DNA of 64,000 bases, from the NCBI RefSeq assembly GCF_000376785.1, contig NZ_AQXX01000131.1, forward strand, positions 61,573 through 125,572, read 5' to 3'. Shown here in pieces: positions 46,301 to 56,047 of this stretch. The notes beneath the pieces are model-generated. The model had not been told where the DNA came from. It ran no database searches and saw nothing but the letters and a program-made list of their open reading frames with translations. Every line of letters begins with the position of its first letter. The stretch's first letter is position 1. Position numbers and translations under genes: made by a program. This stretch comes from Hahella ganghwensis DSM 17046. Its GTDB lineage: Bacteria > Pseudomonadota > Gammaproteobacteria > Pseudomonadales > Oleiphilaceae.

Positions 46301-47023
46301 CTATGAAAATAGACGAGAGGCTTCACGAATACTCATACCGAAATTCTGCCGAAAGCTGCGACTGAGATGGGCGCTGTCCGAAAAACCTGCCCGGTAGGCG
46401 GCATCCGTTGCCTTGGCTCCCATTTGCATTGCCATCAGGGCACAAATCAGCCGTCGCCATAACAGATAGGGCCGCCACGCCACGCCCATCTGTTCCCGAA
46501 ATAAATGCAGAAACCGGCTTTCGGAGATCGCAAGTTCATCGGCCACTTCCGCCGCTTTCCAATGGGAGGGTTTTATACACTCTCCCTGAAGACACAGATC
46601 TAACCGGCTAATCAAAGATTGGATTCGGGTATCCAGCGGGACGGGAACCTGACTTTCTTCTGCGTCAGATCTTCCTGCGTTACTCAATATGCCAGTAGAA
46701 ATATCGCATCCGGCTGCGCTGAATGGATCAGATGACTCGATCACCCGGTACTCCCGTTTACCCAGATAATCCATCAGTTTCTGCCCCACTACACTCTGGG
46801 GCTCAACCAAAACCACCAGCCCCTGTTTCAAGCGAAGTTCATGGGTGATATCAGGAGCAATCACAACATCCGAAGTAATAGTTTCACCATCAATCTGGCA
46901 GGTCATGACACTGCCATTTTCCTGTTTCACTACCTGAATAGCATGATGTGCATGAGGTGACGCATCAAAGGCTCCACCCCGGAAGGTGATCAGGCCTGGA
47001 CGTATCGAGATAGTATTATTCAT
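46301..47023 (-). CDS. AraC-family transcriptional regulator
   Basis: 240 residues with a cupin-like N-terminal sensor region (PHAHHAIQVVKQENG) and a C-terminal AraC double HTH (about 160-240: VADELAISESRFLHLFREQM and AGFSDSAHLSRSFRQNFGMS). It is shorter than AraC itself. It precedes the transglutaminase-like gene on the same strand by 140 bases and may control it. Inducer unknown. Confidence 0.9.
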   Translation of the reverse strand: MNNTISIRPGLITFRGGAFDASPHAHHAIQVVKQENGSVMTCQIDGETITSDVVIAPDITHELRLKQGLVVLVEPQSVVGQKLMDYLGKREYRVIESSDPFSAAGCDISTGILSNAGRSDAEESQVPVPLDTRIQSLISRLDLCLQGECIKPSHWKAAEVADELAISESRFLHLFREQMGVAWRPYLLWRRLICALMAMQMGAKATDAAYRAGFSDSAHLSRSFRQNFGMSIREASRLFS

Positions 47024-47156
47024 AAGCGTCTAATGCAGAGTTTTCTTATGAAAATACTACCATGGCAGCGATATCGCCATGCTAATAATCTGACAGCGGA
47101 AAAAGCCCGACGGATGGCTCAATCCGCCGGGGAGGTAAGTGATTATCAGGGGAATA

Positions 47157-47783
47157 CTACAGTCCGTTACCCCTCACAACCAAGCTAAGCCCATCAATGT
47201 TCATACCGATCAACTCAACTCCGCCAAAACTACTGACCTGCTGGCCATCTATTTGAAGACCGTTATAGTCTTCTACAAATACGCCAAGATTGCCGACCCT
47301 AAAGTGAATATCAGAGTTGGCGAATGTAATCCCGATACCGCCGTCTCCTTCCGAAACGGCACCGCCATTGCCAATCACATTGGCCAGATCGGCGGTGGCA
47401 TCAATGGTCATGTCCACTGACCCGGCAATGGAGATATCTTCAGCGAGGAAGCCCGCGTAAGGTGTTTCCACCAGACTGTCCTGCAATGGCAGCAATCGGG
47501 TGTTTACCCCCTCGTTGGTATCCTGATCCCAGCCACCTTCGATATCCACAATCCATTTGAATGCATCAATGGTGATACCGGCACCACTCCAGTCAATTCC
47601 GTAAAAATCCCCTGTTGCAGCATCAACGCCTGAGATCGAGCCAAACCCGGCTTCAATCACCAGTCCACTCTGACCAGTCACGTCGGCCAGGGTGGTATCG
47701 TCTATGGATTTAAGTTCGGCCTGTGCAGTCAAAGAAACCGCAGCGGCTGCCAATAATGCAATACTTTTATTCAGCCCTTTCAT
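47157..47783 (-). CDS. DUF6160 exported protein (FilA-like)
   Basis: 208 residues from ATG 47783 (GGAG 9 bases upstream). A signal peptide (cleavage near AQA, residue 20) is followed by ELKSIDDTTLADVTGQSGLV, the hallmark of this family of surface proteins. The rest is Gly/Asp-rich beta sequence with no Cys. Relatives include the putative pilus-system protein FilA of Acinetobacter, so a surface or fibre role is possible. It is co-directional with the choice-of-anchor protein gene upstream. Confidence 0.8.
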   Translation of the reverse strand: MKGLNKSIALLAAAAVSLTAQAELKSIDDTTLADVTGQSGLVIEAGFGSISGVDAATGDFYGIDWSGAGITIDAFKWIVDIEGGWDQDTNEGVNTRLLPLQDSLVETPYAGFLAEDISIAGSVDMTIDATADLANVIGNGGAVSEGDGGIGITFANSDIHFRVGNLGVFVEDYNGLQIDGQQVSSFGGVELIGMNIDGLSLVVRGNGL

Positions 47784-47907
47784 TTTTATTCTCCAACATA
47801 TTGTTTTACTTGTTTTTTGATGCCTCGCCAAATGATCGGCTACAGCGCTGTCATACGGGGCAGTTAGGGATTCCCCGGATGAATTCCTTCATCGACTTAA
47901 AAAAACC

Positions 47908-47966
47908 GGCCGCTCTATAGGACTGATAAATCCAAATGGGAGTGATAGATCATCCTTAGAGCGGCC
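47908..47966 (-). terminator. Terminator after the choice-of-anchor-D gene
   Basis: A perfect 10-bp stem GGCCGCTCTA/TAGAGCGGCC (47908-47917 with 47957-47966) is followed on the minus strand by GG and a run of seven T. The 39-base loop is long but the stem and T-run are strong. Confidence 0.8.
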
Positions 47967-47995
47967 TCGGCCCTACAAAAGTTACCGTCCGTCCA

Positions 47996-49807
47996 TTACT
48001 GTTGAGGGGTCAGGTCAAGATCGATGGTATTACCAGGTCCAGCCAGGAACTGGCTGAGAACACTTGTCAGCAGCCCACAATTCTCCAGTGCCGGAAGTTC
48101 ATAGTTGCCTACCAGGCTGCCTCCTTCCAATGGCTGGAAAATTTCCCCGTCCGGAGTCGCCACACTGAAGGTCACAGGATCCATCGTACGGCAATCGTTC
48201 CCGCCACCGATGGGAATCGGCAAACCGAATATGTTCACAGTGACTTTAGGCACTTTGACATATGCCTGAGAGTTGGCCGTCAGAACACCGTTAACCAGAC
48301 TGCCGGTGGTTTGACCCAGTTGTTCGAACTCAACATGAGCTGTTGCAGTCAATTTACGGAATAGCTGGGAAATGTGGAAAGTTCCGCTGGTTGGGTTCAG
48401 CATCAGGTCGGCAGTGATCATCCCTGTGGAAAGATCCAGAATACTGTCGATCGAGCCGGACAGCGGGAGAGAGTTATCTGAGGCCGACACATAAGTTGTC
48501 CCCTCAACATTCATGAAGATCTCCAGTGTATTGTCGACCGGGTCTTTACCGCTGCCACTGAGTGCGACGGTGACAGAAGCCTGATCAGGATCATTGGATT
48601 CAATGGTCAACACGTCACTGCTGGTGTCAGTCGAATTAGCGGTGTAGGTCATCGTCACGGAGCAATTAGCGTCCGGCGCCACAATGTCACAGTCAGTACT
48701 GGTGATCTGGAAGTCACTGTTGTTGGCCAAAGACACGTTGCTGATGTTAAGGCTGGCTCCACCGAGGTTGCTGATTGTCAGTGTTTTCTCGCTTGAAGTA
48801 CCAATTTCAATGGCTCCGAAATCCAATGATTCATCACTCAGCACAATGTCCGAAACCGGTTCAATCAACCCGTTGCCAGTCAGAGCGACTGTGACGTTTG
48901 GAGTATCAGGATCATCAGAGGCAATGGTCAGGGTGGCATTCTGCACACCCTCTTCCGAGGCTGAATAGGTGACAACTACGCTGCAGTTTTCGCCGGCAGC
49001 CAAAGTGGTACAGTTATTGGTCTGAACAAACTGATCAGCGTCTGTGCCAGCGATGGAAACGCCATTGATGCCCAGAATTTCACCACCACTGTTACTGATA
49101 GCCACCGTCATTTGCTCAGTCATGCCCATTTGCACATCACCAAAGTCGATAGCCGTTTGATCAACTTCAATGTTTTGCGGAACGCTGACATCACCTTCAA
49201 CAATTTCAAAGGTGTGCAATACGTTATTCTGTCCTTCCACCACAGTACAGTCGGAGGTAAATTCTCCAATGGGAGGATTGGCTGGTGTGCCGTCTGCCTT
49301 ACGGTTAATCAGGTCCAGAATCAAGTCATCCACAGTGATCTGGGCCGTCCCCACATCGGCAACAGTAAAGACGACTGCAGGCGCATCGCCGACAGCTGGA
49401 ACATCAAAGGAGCCGGATTCCTCTGGCACCGCCGTCGGCTCAACCGTAAGCAAAACATCATTGGCAATATCACGATGTCCCGTGGAAATAGTGGTAAAAC
49501 TGGACGCCTCCCCTGTCACAGTTTTTGCCTGCATCAATGACAATCCCTGACGAGAGGTATCGTTAACTACGGTGATGGTATCAACGGCAAAGGGACCGAA
49601 GCTTTCACCGACAGTTACCTCTGCCGGATAGTCCGCGTTAATGGTTGCCAGAATCGGTTGATCACCGATCAGTGGGAAGGGACACATCATTTCCAGGTTC
49701 AATGTCACCGGATCGGCGTTTGCCATTCCATGAGCGGTCATCAGGACTGCACTGGCGATCGCTACACGTAGCCGGTTCCTTTGAAAGATAGTCTTTGTTG
49801 GGTTCAT
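47996..49807 (-). CDS. Choice-of-anchor D (ASH-like) repeat exported protein
   Basis: 603 residues with a signal peptide (cleavage near ANA, residue 31). Residues about 33-215 resemble a DUF6801-like domain (MCPFPLIGDQPI). Two Ig-like ASH repeats follow (about 216-318 and 322-422), each with a DFG start, an N.CS.V paired-Cys segment (NCSVVVTY, NCSVTMTY) and an end such as DPD...VTVALTGNG. The C-terminal domain (about 425-603) is another beta domain with a DCRTMDP motif. It is probably periplasmic or surface-exposed. No ribosome-site oddity. Confidence 0.85.
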   Translation of the reverse strand: MNPTKTIFQRNRLRVAIASAVLMTAHGMANADPVTLNLEMMCPFPLIGDQPILATINADYPAEVTVGESFGPFAVDTITVVNDTSRQGLSLMQAKTVTGEASSFTTISTGHRDIANDVLLTVEPTAVPEESGSFDVPAVGDAPAVVFTVADVGTAQITVDDLILDLINRKADGTPANPPIGEFTSDCTVVEGQNNVLHTFEIVEGDVSVPQNIEVDQTAIDFGDVQMGMTEQMTVAISNSGGEILGINGVSIAGTDADQFVQTNNCTTLAAGENCSVVVTYSASEEGVQNATLTIASDDPDTPNVTVALTGNGLIEPVSDIVLSDESLDFGAIEIGTSSEKTLTISNLGGASLNISNVSLANNSDFQITSTDCDIVAPDANCSVTMTYTANSTDTSSDVLTIESNDPDQASVTVALSGSGKDPVDNTLEIFMNVEGTTYVSASDNSLPLSGSIDSILDLSTGMITADLMLNPTSGTFHISQLFRKLTATAHVEFEQLGQTTGSLVNGVLTANSQAYVKVPKVTVNIFGLPIPIGGGNDCRTMDPVTFSVATPDGEIFQPLEGGSLVGNYELPALENCGLLTSVLSQFLAGPGNTIDLDLTPQQ

Positions 49808-50208
49808 GTTTCATCCTCTCTTTTGTATTTTTTATGAAACACAGTAAGGCTGCTCGGTGGTTGTTAGCGGGAATGAGCTGCCATCTGCTGCGTGCCTCGT
49901 AGCGGCTACCAACAAATCAGACATGAGGTTTTGTCTTGATTTAACCAGACCAGTTCCCGTAATTAAGCCTACCGGGAGGGGGGCGGTCATTGACTTAAAC
50001 GGCAGGGGATTTGTTAAAAGCGGAAACGGATAGAACTGAACGCCCGTTTCGTGAAACCGATCAAACTTTAAAAATGAAAATTTGAACAAAGCGCTTTTCA
50101 ATTGATGAGTCGCAGCACTAGAATCCTAGCAGGTTGTTGAAAAGCATTGGCGAGGCAGCCAATGCAGAACAATAATCCCAAAGACCAGGACGACTTGAAA
50201 ACGGAATT
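49808..50208. other. Intergenic region with hairpin element
   Basis: About 400 bp between divergent genes. No gene is seen. A perfect hairpin GCATTGGC-gaggca-GCCAATGC lies at 50144-50165, preceded by TAGCAGGTTGTTGAAAA, a phrase often seen at insertion-sequence ends; it may be an IS scar. Confidence 0.4.
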
Positions 50209-51234
50209 ATGACTAACGCTTTGACCTATGATGTCCCGCTGATATCGACAAGATACGCACGCCGTTTCTTGCGTTTCATGGGAACAAAAGGTGTAAGCGC
50301 TGATGTACTCCTGTCCAACAGTGAGGTAGATGCTGCCACCCTGAACAACCCGGATGCCTTTCTTTCTGTCAATCAGGTCATCAGAACACTTGAACACGCG
50401 GAATGGTTGGTGGCGGACGAGCGCGCGGCGTTTCAATTTGGCCAGCAGCTGGATTTGATTGCTCACGGACTTTTTGGCTACGTACTGCTCAGCCAGGATG
50501 ATTACTGCAAACTGGTGGAAATGGTAGTGGAACACCTGAGGGTCTGTCTTCCGCTGGTGGACATGGAAGTCAGTATCAGCGGTTCTGACGTGAGAATCAG
50601 ACTTCATGATACCTGGCAAATGGGCAAGGCCCGTCCTTTCCTGGCGAAAATTTACATGGGAAGTATCTATACGGTAGCCTCCCAGATTTCACGCAACATG
50701 CAATTTGAGTTTGATTTCAGCAGCGAACTGAACGACGCTGCCTGGCACGCTGTGGCTCCTGACGCCAAGTGGCGTTTTGGAGCAGAACACAACCAGGTGA
50801 CGCTGCCGATTATCGGGCGTCATCATCAGGACGACCATCAAAGGGTTGCCTACTCCCTGGCCAAAGAACGTTATCGCGAGAATGCGACTGTCAGCGAAGA
50901 AGCCAATGAAATTGCCACTCAGGTACGCGAACAGATTCTGAAATCCCCTGGCAGAGCCACACTGGAACGTACCGCTCAGCAACTGAATATGAGCGCACGC
51001 CACCTCAGAAATCATTTATCCCAGGCAGGAACCTCCTTTAGGGAAATGCACAATGAGATTCGGCGCAGTTATGCGGATCTTTATCTTGCTGAAACCCCTG
51101 TTCCCCTGGAAGACATTGCCCGCAAACTGGGATTCAGTGATCAGGCCAGCTTTACCAGAGCCTACCGAAGCTGGACGGGAAAAACCCCCGGGGATTACCG
51201 ACGCCAGGCCAAGAGCGCAACATCCTGCAATTGA
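50209..51234 (+). CDS. AraC-family regulator with arabinose-binding-like N-terminus
   Basis: 341 residues. The N-terminal domain (about 20-200) is of the Arabinose_bd/OruR-ArgR type (LDLIAHGLFGYVLLSQDDYC). The C-terminal HTH pair lies about 240-330 (TLERTAQQLNMSARHLRNHL and IARKLGFSDQASFTRAYRSW). The gene is divergent from the choice-of-anchor-D gene and could regulate it. Unlike the AraC at 46301 it is full length for its subfamily. Confidence 0.92.
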   Translation: MTNALTYDVPLISTRYARRFLRFMGTKGVSADVLLSNSEVDAATLNNPDAFLSVNQVIRTLEHAEWLVADERAAFQFGQQLDLIAHGLFGYVLLSQDDYCKLVEMVVEHLRVCLPLVDMEVSISGSDVRIRLHDTWQMGKARPFLAKIYMGSIYTVASQISRNMQFEFDFSSELNDAAWHAVAPDAKWRFGAEHNQVTLPIIGRHHQDDHQRVAYSLAKERYRENATVSEEANEIATQVREQILKSPGRATLERTAQQLNMSARHLRNHLSQAGTSFREMHNEIRRSYADLYLAETPVPLEDIARKLGFSDQASFTRAYRSWTGKTPGDYRRQAKSATSCN

Positions 51235-51429
51235 ATCTGGTGGGAGGTGGGGTGAAGTCTTCTAGTTGTTGCTTAAGCGAACCTTGGACACATAAAGCTA
51301 AAGATTAAACATCGCCAGATGATAATTCGTATTTTGTCTAATTCTGTCGGTACCGGCATTGTTTCCTATCAGCACTCTATGTCGCCGTTCATCACTGAAC
51401 ACAGAGGACGCACCGCCTCGTTGATTGGA

Positions 51430-51810
51430 TCAGGCTAAATCATCTAGTGATATTGAGTATTCGCATTCCTCTTCAATTTCTTCTGAACGGAAGGCGCCTT
51501 TACAAACTTTCCCGGTAGCCAGTGACTTCCTGGCTTCTTCACGAAGCTCATCATTGAACTCACCTTCGCCCTTCCACTCAGCCTCTTTGAATAGCAATAG
51601 TTTGGAAATTTCTTCAAGCTGCAGATTGTCGCTTGAAAGGACTTCTTTTGAGCTATCGATTGCCACAGCAATTTTTTGCTCGAAGCCAAGAGTCGAATCT
51701 ACAGGTACGAATATTTCCACGTAATAGAACTCACATCCATCCATATCAATCGAGCTGCCTTCTAGGGCTCGAACTTTAACGGATAAAAGAAAAACATCCA
51801 TTTGAGACAT
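51430..51810 (-). CDS. Orphan acidic protein
   Basis: 126 residues, not recognised. GGAGGT lies 8 bases before the ATG, which supports expression. It is strongly acidic (EEIEEECEYSISLDDLA at the C-terminus) with no signal peptide or membrane segment. The flanking DNA and codon use look more A+T-rich than the neighbours, suggesting transfer. It could be an immunity- or anti-toxin-like protein, but no partner toxin gene is visible. Confidence 0.6.
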   Translation of the reverse strand: MSQMDVFLLSVKVRALEGSSIDMDGCEFYYVEIFVPVDSTLGFEQKIAVAIDSSKEVLSSDNLQLEEISKLLLFKEAEWKGEGEFNDELREEARKSLATGKVCKGAFRSEEIEEECEYSISLDDLA

Positions 51811-52351
51811 TCTGATTGACCTCCATCTCTAAGGATCAAAGGGAATCGCAAAGAAAATTTCTAATTCCTCAAAAGCCAAATATCGGCTCTTGAAATAGTA
51901 TGACTTTTTTTTTGCCAAACTATAGTAGCGACACTCACATGAAAAAGCCGTCAAGCAATTTCACTAGCATGCGAAAGTGGACTTTAAATTGGGAAGAATA
52001 CTGTGGTTGTGAAGTTTTAATTATCAGGATTTAAATTAAAGCTTTTAGCGGTAGCTAGAGCAAGGTCTTATTGTGAAATTCGAGGCTGCCTCCGGACCTC
52101 TTTGACTTTTCAGAAATGAAACTGCCAAATTCAATCTCGTTAGTCATCCTTGATTCTTCGAAGCTGTCATGCACTTCAAAGTCATCATCCTCATCCCATT
52201 GACCTGACGTGGTCTAATAGAACCTCTTTTTTGCAGTCTGTTCACAAAGAACTCGTCTTCGGGGATAGAATCTCCGTATGATGACGGCAGGATGTTAGTC
52301 CAGCCTTCAGCAGCAACAATCATCAAACCACATCATCGAAGAGAATTGATT
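51811..52351. other. A+T-rich intergenic region
   Basis: About 540 bases with lower G+C than the surroundings. Apart from the possible remnant at 52055-52326, nothing was recognised. No terminal repeats were found that would define an island. Confidence 0.4.
52055..52326 (-). pseudogene. Possible broken small gene
   Basis: On the minus strand, GWTNILPSSYGDSIPEDEFF in one frame runs into SGQWDEDDDFEVHDSFEES and later TNEIEFGSFISEKSKRSGGS in another; joining them needs one frameshift near 52210. Both parts look protein-like but match no family I know. The region abuts the ltaE ribosome site. Confidence 0.3.
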
Positions 52352-53359
52352 ATGATGGATTTCCGCAGCGATACCGTTACCCGTCCCACCCCGGAAATGC
52401 GCCAGGCAATGGCCAATGCAGAGGTTGGCGATGATGTTTATGCCGACGACCCCACCGTTAACTCGCTGCAGGAGTTTGCTGCGCAAAGACTGGGATTTGA
52501 ATCCGCATTGTTTACCAGCAGTGGTACCCAGGCCAATCTGTTGGCCATCATGTGTCACTGTGAACGGGGAGAAGAATACCTTTGTGGGCAGTCCGCTCAT
52601 AACTATCGTTATGAGGCCGGCGGTGCAGCAGTTCTCGGTAGTATACAGCCCCAGCCAATCGAGAATGATGCCGACGGAAGCATTGATCTGAATAAGGCCA
52701 AAGCAGCGATCAAACCCGATGACTTTCACTTTGCGGTGACCCGTATGCTGTCGCTTGAAAACACCATTGGCGGCAAAGCTCTATCACTTGACTATCAGCA
52801 GTCAGCCCGCGCATTTTGCGACAAACATCAACTATCGCTCCATTTGGACGGCGCCAGGGTTTTCAACGCTGCGGTTAAGAGCGGCGTTGACGTCACTCAG
52901 ATCACAAACCTCTATGATTCGGTGAGTGTATGTCTGTCCAAAGGTCTCGGCGCGCCGGTTGGATCAGTGTTGCTGGGGAACCAGCTGTTTATCAATAAAG
53001 CCAGACGATTGCGTAAAATGCTGGGAGGTGGAATGCGTCAGGCCGGTGTACTCGCGGCTGCAGGTCGCATTGCGCTTGAGAAGATGCCGCTGCGCCTTCA
53101 GGAAGATCACGACAATGCCCAGCGTCTGGCTGTTGGTCTGGCTGATTTCCCGCAACTGGAGATTAACCCTGCGCTCACACAAACCAATATTGTCTATGCC
53201 CGCTGTAAATCGGGCCTCTCCAAACAACTTAAAGACTTCTTGGCCGATAAGGGCATCCTGATTACAGCCGGTGAGCCAATGCGTTTTGTCACTCATATGG
53301 ACGTCAGCGCCAAGGATGTGGACAGGCTGTTAATGGCAATTCGGGAGTTCTACGCCTGA
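52352..53359 (+). CDS. ltaE: Low-specificity L-threonine aldolase
   Basis: 335 residues from ATG 52352 (GAAGAGA upstream); the family start MxDxRSDTVTRPT fits here. The PLP enzyme splits threonine and allo-threonine to glycine and acetaldehyde. Visible are SSGTQANLLAIM (PLP ring contact region), LHLDGARVFNA (Asp to pyridine N) and the Schiff-base Lys in SVCLSKGLGAPVGS. The segment GGGMRQAGVLAAAG is also typical. It stands alone. Confidence 0.95.
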   Translation: MMDFRSDTVTRPTPEMRQAMANAEVGDDVYADDPTVNSLQEFAAQRLGFESALFTSSGTQANLLAIMCHCERGEEYLCGQSAHNYRYEAGGAAVLGSIQPQPIENDADGSIDLNKAKAAIKPDDFHFAVTRMLSLENTIGGKALSLDYQQSARAFCDKHQLSLHLDGARVFNAAVKSGVDVTQITNLYDSVSVCLSKGLGAPVGSVLLGNQLFINKARRLRKMLGGGMRQAGVLAAAGRIALEKMPLRLQEDHDNAQRLAVGLADFPQLEINPALTQTNIVYARCKSGLSKQLKDFLADKGILITAGEPMRFVTHMDVSAKDVDRLLMAIREFYA

Positions 53360-53404
53360 GACTGTAATTTATCCATTGGCTTTTTTTCTCATCCACTGCA
53401 GCTC

Positions 53405-53434
53405 TACCGGGATGCACTTCAGGTTGTCCCGGTA
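53405..53434. terminator. Hairpin downstream of ltaE
   Basis: A perfect 8-bp stem TACCGGGA/TCCCGGTA with a 14-base loop starts 46 bases after the ltaE stop. No T-run follows on either side, so it may not terminate strongly. Confidence 0.4.
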
Positions 53435-53490
53435 ACAATGGGTTCGTTGTCGGCCCCGATCATCTGGTGATGCATTTGTTCACACCAATT

Positions 53491-53763
53491 CTACGGACTT
53501 AACGCCAATGAGTTATTCCCGGTTTCCTGACCCAGTGCCTCGCCGTTCGCCATCTCTCGGCTCACAGATCTGGGAGCGTCATTTGTAGATTTTCTAACGC
53601 GAATCCTTTCCCAGACTTTTTCATGGAAGAAATAGGCAACGGTGTTACATAAGGGTTCCACCAATGCAATAGCACCACCGACTACAAAACTGCCTGTCAT
53701 CAGATATCCAACAGCAAAAGCAACACTGAAATGGACCGCTGCAAATGAAATTGTCTTGGCCAT
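53491..53763 (-). CDS. DUF2061 small membrane protein
   Basis: 90 residues from ATG 53763 (GGAGG 8 bases upstream). The DUF2061 pattern is clear in the first 55 residues: KTISFAAVHFSVAFAVGYLM, GG.IALVEPLCNTVAYFFHEK.W. Two membrane helices are likely. The C-terminal 35 residues are hydrophilic and not conserved. The family's role is unknown. The gene is divergent from the TPP-enzyme gene across an A+T-rich 286-bp promoter region. Confidence 0.85.
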   Translation of the reverse strand: MAKTISFAAVHFSVAFAVGYLMTGSFVVGGAIALVEPLCNTVAYFFHEKVWERIRVRKSTNDAPRSVSREMANGEALGQETGNNSLALSP

Positions 53764-54049
53764 ATCGGTAACCTCCGTTGGGTAATCAGACCGTTTTGTC
53801 ATTAGGCAACTAACAAAGATTCCTCTCGAAATCTGTCTACCTATCAAATTAGAACAATCCTAACTTTTATGAAAATTAATCAATATCATAAAAATAATAG
53901 TTTTCAACAATGTGGAATATTACCTTTCATCGCACCATTTAATACAAATAGACTATGCTAAACTGCCTATAAGGTGTAACGCCCTTTGGGTGAATGAAAG
54001 CTTACCCCAAGGTTGCGACGCGCCGGGAATGCGGCAAAGGAGAGTAACC

Positions 54050-55816
54050 ATGGAACCACTGCCCCGTATTTTAAAATCTCCACCCTCCTCCTGCACCGAT
54101 CTACTGATCGACTTTTTCGCTTTGCTTGATATTCGCTACATATTTGGCGTCCCGGGAGGAAATATTGATCCTCTTTGCCATCGCCTGGCACAAAGAGCCA
54201 GTGAAAACATTCCCAAGTGGGTTCTGACCCGCAGTGAAGCCGGTGCGGCGTATATGGCGGACGGATACTTCCGTGAAACCGGAAAGATCGGAGTCTGTGG
54301 CACAACCTCCGGCCCTGGAGCCACCAACCTGCTGACCCCCATAGCCAATGCTTATGTGGACAATATCCCAGTATTGGCCATTACTGCCCAAACCCCGATC
54401 AGCACCTTTGGTCGTGGGGCCATGCAGGAAACCAGCGGAGCGGGTATCGACAGTATGTTGATGTTTGAAAGCTGCACCCGATATAACTCCCTGGTCTCCC
54501 ACCCGGATCAACTGATCCACAAGTTGCATCTGGCACTCTCCAATGCCTTGGGCCTGACTCCGGGGCCGGTGCATCTGAGTATTCCCTCAGATATTCTCAC
54601 GATGCCGATCAGTGCCACATTCAATGACTACCCCTACATCAACCGGCCAATGGAGGCGACCCCCGACAAACAACAGCTGAATCAGCTCAAAAACCTCATC
54701 CAGGGAACTTCCAAAGCCGTTTTCGCCCTCGGTCCCGGCGCAGAGGAGGCAATGTCCTATATTCTGAAAATCGCCGAGGCCTACAACTGGCCTATTGTGA
54801 CATTTCCCATGTCTCGCGGTCTGATCAATGCCCAACACCCACTCTACCGTGGGGTCTTTGGTACGGCAGGACATGAATCAGCGAGAGTGGCATTATCCAG
54901 GGAAAGTGCCCCGCTGATTTTTGTCGTGGGGACGGATCTCGATGAAACAGCCACCTGCGGCTGGGATGGCTCCACCCTGCTGACTTCACGTATGATTCAC
55001 GTCAGCAGTAACCCGGAACAGCTATCCCGTTCCTACATGGCAAGGCTGAACATTCTGGGCAGCCCGAGACTGGTGTTCTCTGCCTTGTTCAAAGAGCTGA
55101 AAGTTCCCAAACGATCAACACGAATGCTGACACCGGTCAAAATGAAATCATTGGACAAACCGGGTAATTTCTCTGTCATGCACTGGGATGACTGCATTAC
55201 AGATGCCTCCCCCTTGAACCCTCGGCAGGTTTTTACCTATATCAGCAGCCAGATACCGGCTACGACCCGGGTTTATGTGGATACCGGAAACAGTTTTTAC
55301 TGGTCTACCCACTACTGGATGCAGAATATTCCTGATAGTACAACTCACAATCTAGTGAACATTTCCATGGGCTTTGCCAGCATGGGCTGGGCGATAGGTG
55401 CCGCAATAGGCTGCAAGTTCGGCCATGGGGATGTCCCTGTCATCTGCATCACCGGTGATGGTGCCGTGCTCATGTCGAGTCTTGAATTCACCGTGGCCAG
55501 AGAGAACCACCTCAATGTGGTATTCATTGTGATGAACAACGGCAGCCTGGGCACCATTCGGCACGGACAGAAATTGAGGGGGTTCGAAGATACGGCCAAT
55601 GCCTTGCCGGAGGTGAATTTTGCATTGATGGGCAAAGCCCTGGGGATTGAGTCCTATCGCATCATCGACATGGAACAGCTCCGCGACATTGACTGGTCGG
55701 CCATTCTCAACCAAAGAGACCCAGTGTTATTGGACATGGTCATTAATGGTGACATTGCGCCACCAATCGGGCAGCGCATCAACACCCTGGGACAGGGACA
55801 GCCCAAGAACCTATGA
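54050..55816 (+). CDS. Thiamine-pyrophosphate enzyme, acetolactate-synthase-like
   Basis: 588 residues from ATG 54050 (AAGGAGAG upstream). It has the three-domain layout of POX/AHAS enzymes. The TPP-activating Glu is E63 in RSEAGAAYMADGY, the FAD/central domain is about 205-350, and the TPP motif GDG (469-471) runs to NN (496-497). The partner small (regulatory) subunit is absent, and similarity to IlvB is moderate, so it may be a decarboxylase or carboligase of another pathway (for example 2-oxo-acid or sulfo-acid type). A hairpin at 53982-54011 lies in its leader. Confidence 0.85.
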   Translation: MEPLPRILKSPPSSCTDLLIDFFALLDIRYIFGVPGGNIDPLCHRLAQRASENIPKWVLTRSEAGAAYMADGYFRETGKIGVCGTTSGPGATNLLTPIANAYVDNIPVLAITAQTPISTFGRGAMQETSGAGIDSMLMFESCTRYNSLVSHPDQLIHKLHLALSNALGLTPGPVHLSIPSDILTMPISATFNDYPYINRPMEATPDKQQLNQLKNLIQGTSKAVFALGPGAEEAMSYILKIAEAYNWPIVTFPMSRGLINAQHPLYRGVFGTAGHESARVALSRESAPLIFVVGTDLDETATCGWDGSTLLTSRMIHVSSNPEQLSRSYMARLNILGSPRLVFSALFKELKVPKRSTRMLTPVKMKSLDKPGNFSVMHWDDCITDASPLNPRQVFTYISSQIPATTRVYVDTGNSFYWSTHYWMQNIPDSTTHNLVNISMGFASMGWAIGAAIGCKFGHGDVPVICITGDGAVLMSSLEFTVARENHLNVVFIVMNNGSLGTIRHGQKLRGFEDTANALPEVNFALMGKALGIESYRIIDMEQLRDIDWSAILNQRDPVLLDMVINGDIAPPIGQRINTLGQGQPKNL

Positions 55817-56047
55817 CGGCAGATTCCCGAAGCTGGTCATAAAACAGCCTGCTTCACATATTCTGCGACCTAGACAACGTTTTTACACCGAGGCAGGTGA
55901 TAACCTGTCATGCTCTGGTTTGTGATCAACTTGAAAACAAGCCAGCATAACATCAGAGGTCTGCGGGAAGTCCCGGACACAGCAAAAACGCCTGATACTC
56001 CCCGGCAGTCCATAACAATAACGAAGTTCCAGCTGGAGACGGTAAGG

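Noticed and set aside
50122..50165. IS end near AraC gene
   Set aside because: The phrase TAGCAGGTTGTTGAAAA and a hairpin look IS-like, but no partner end, duplication or transposase is present.
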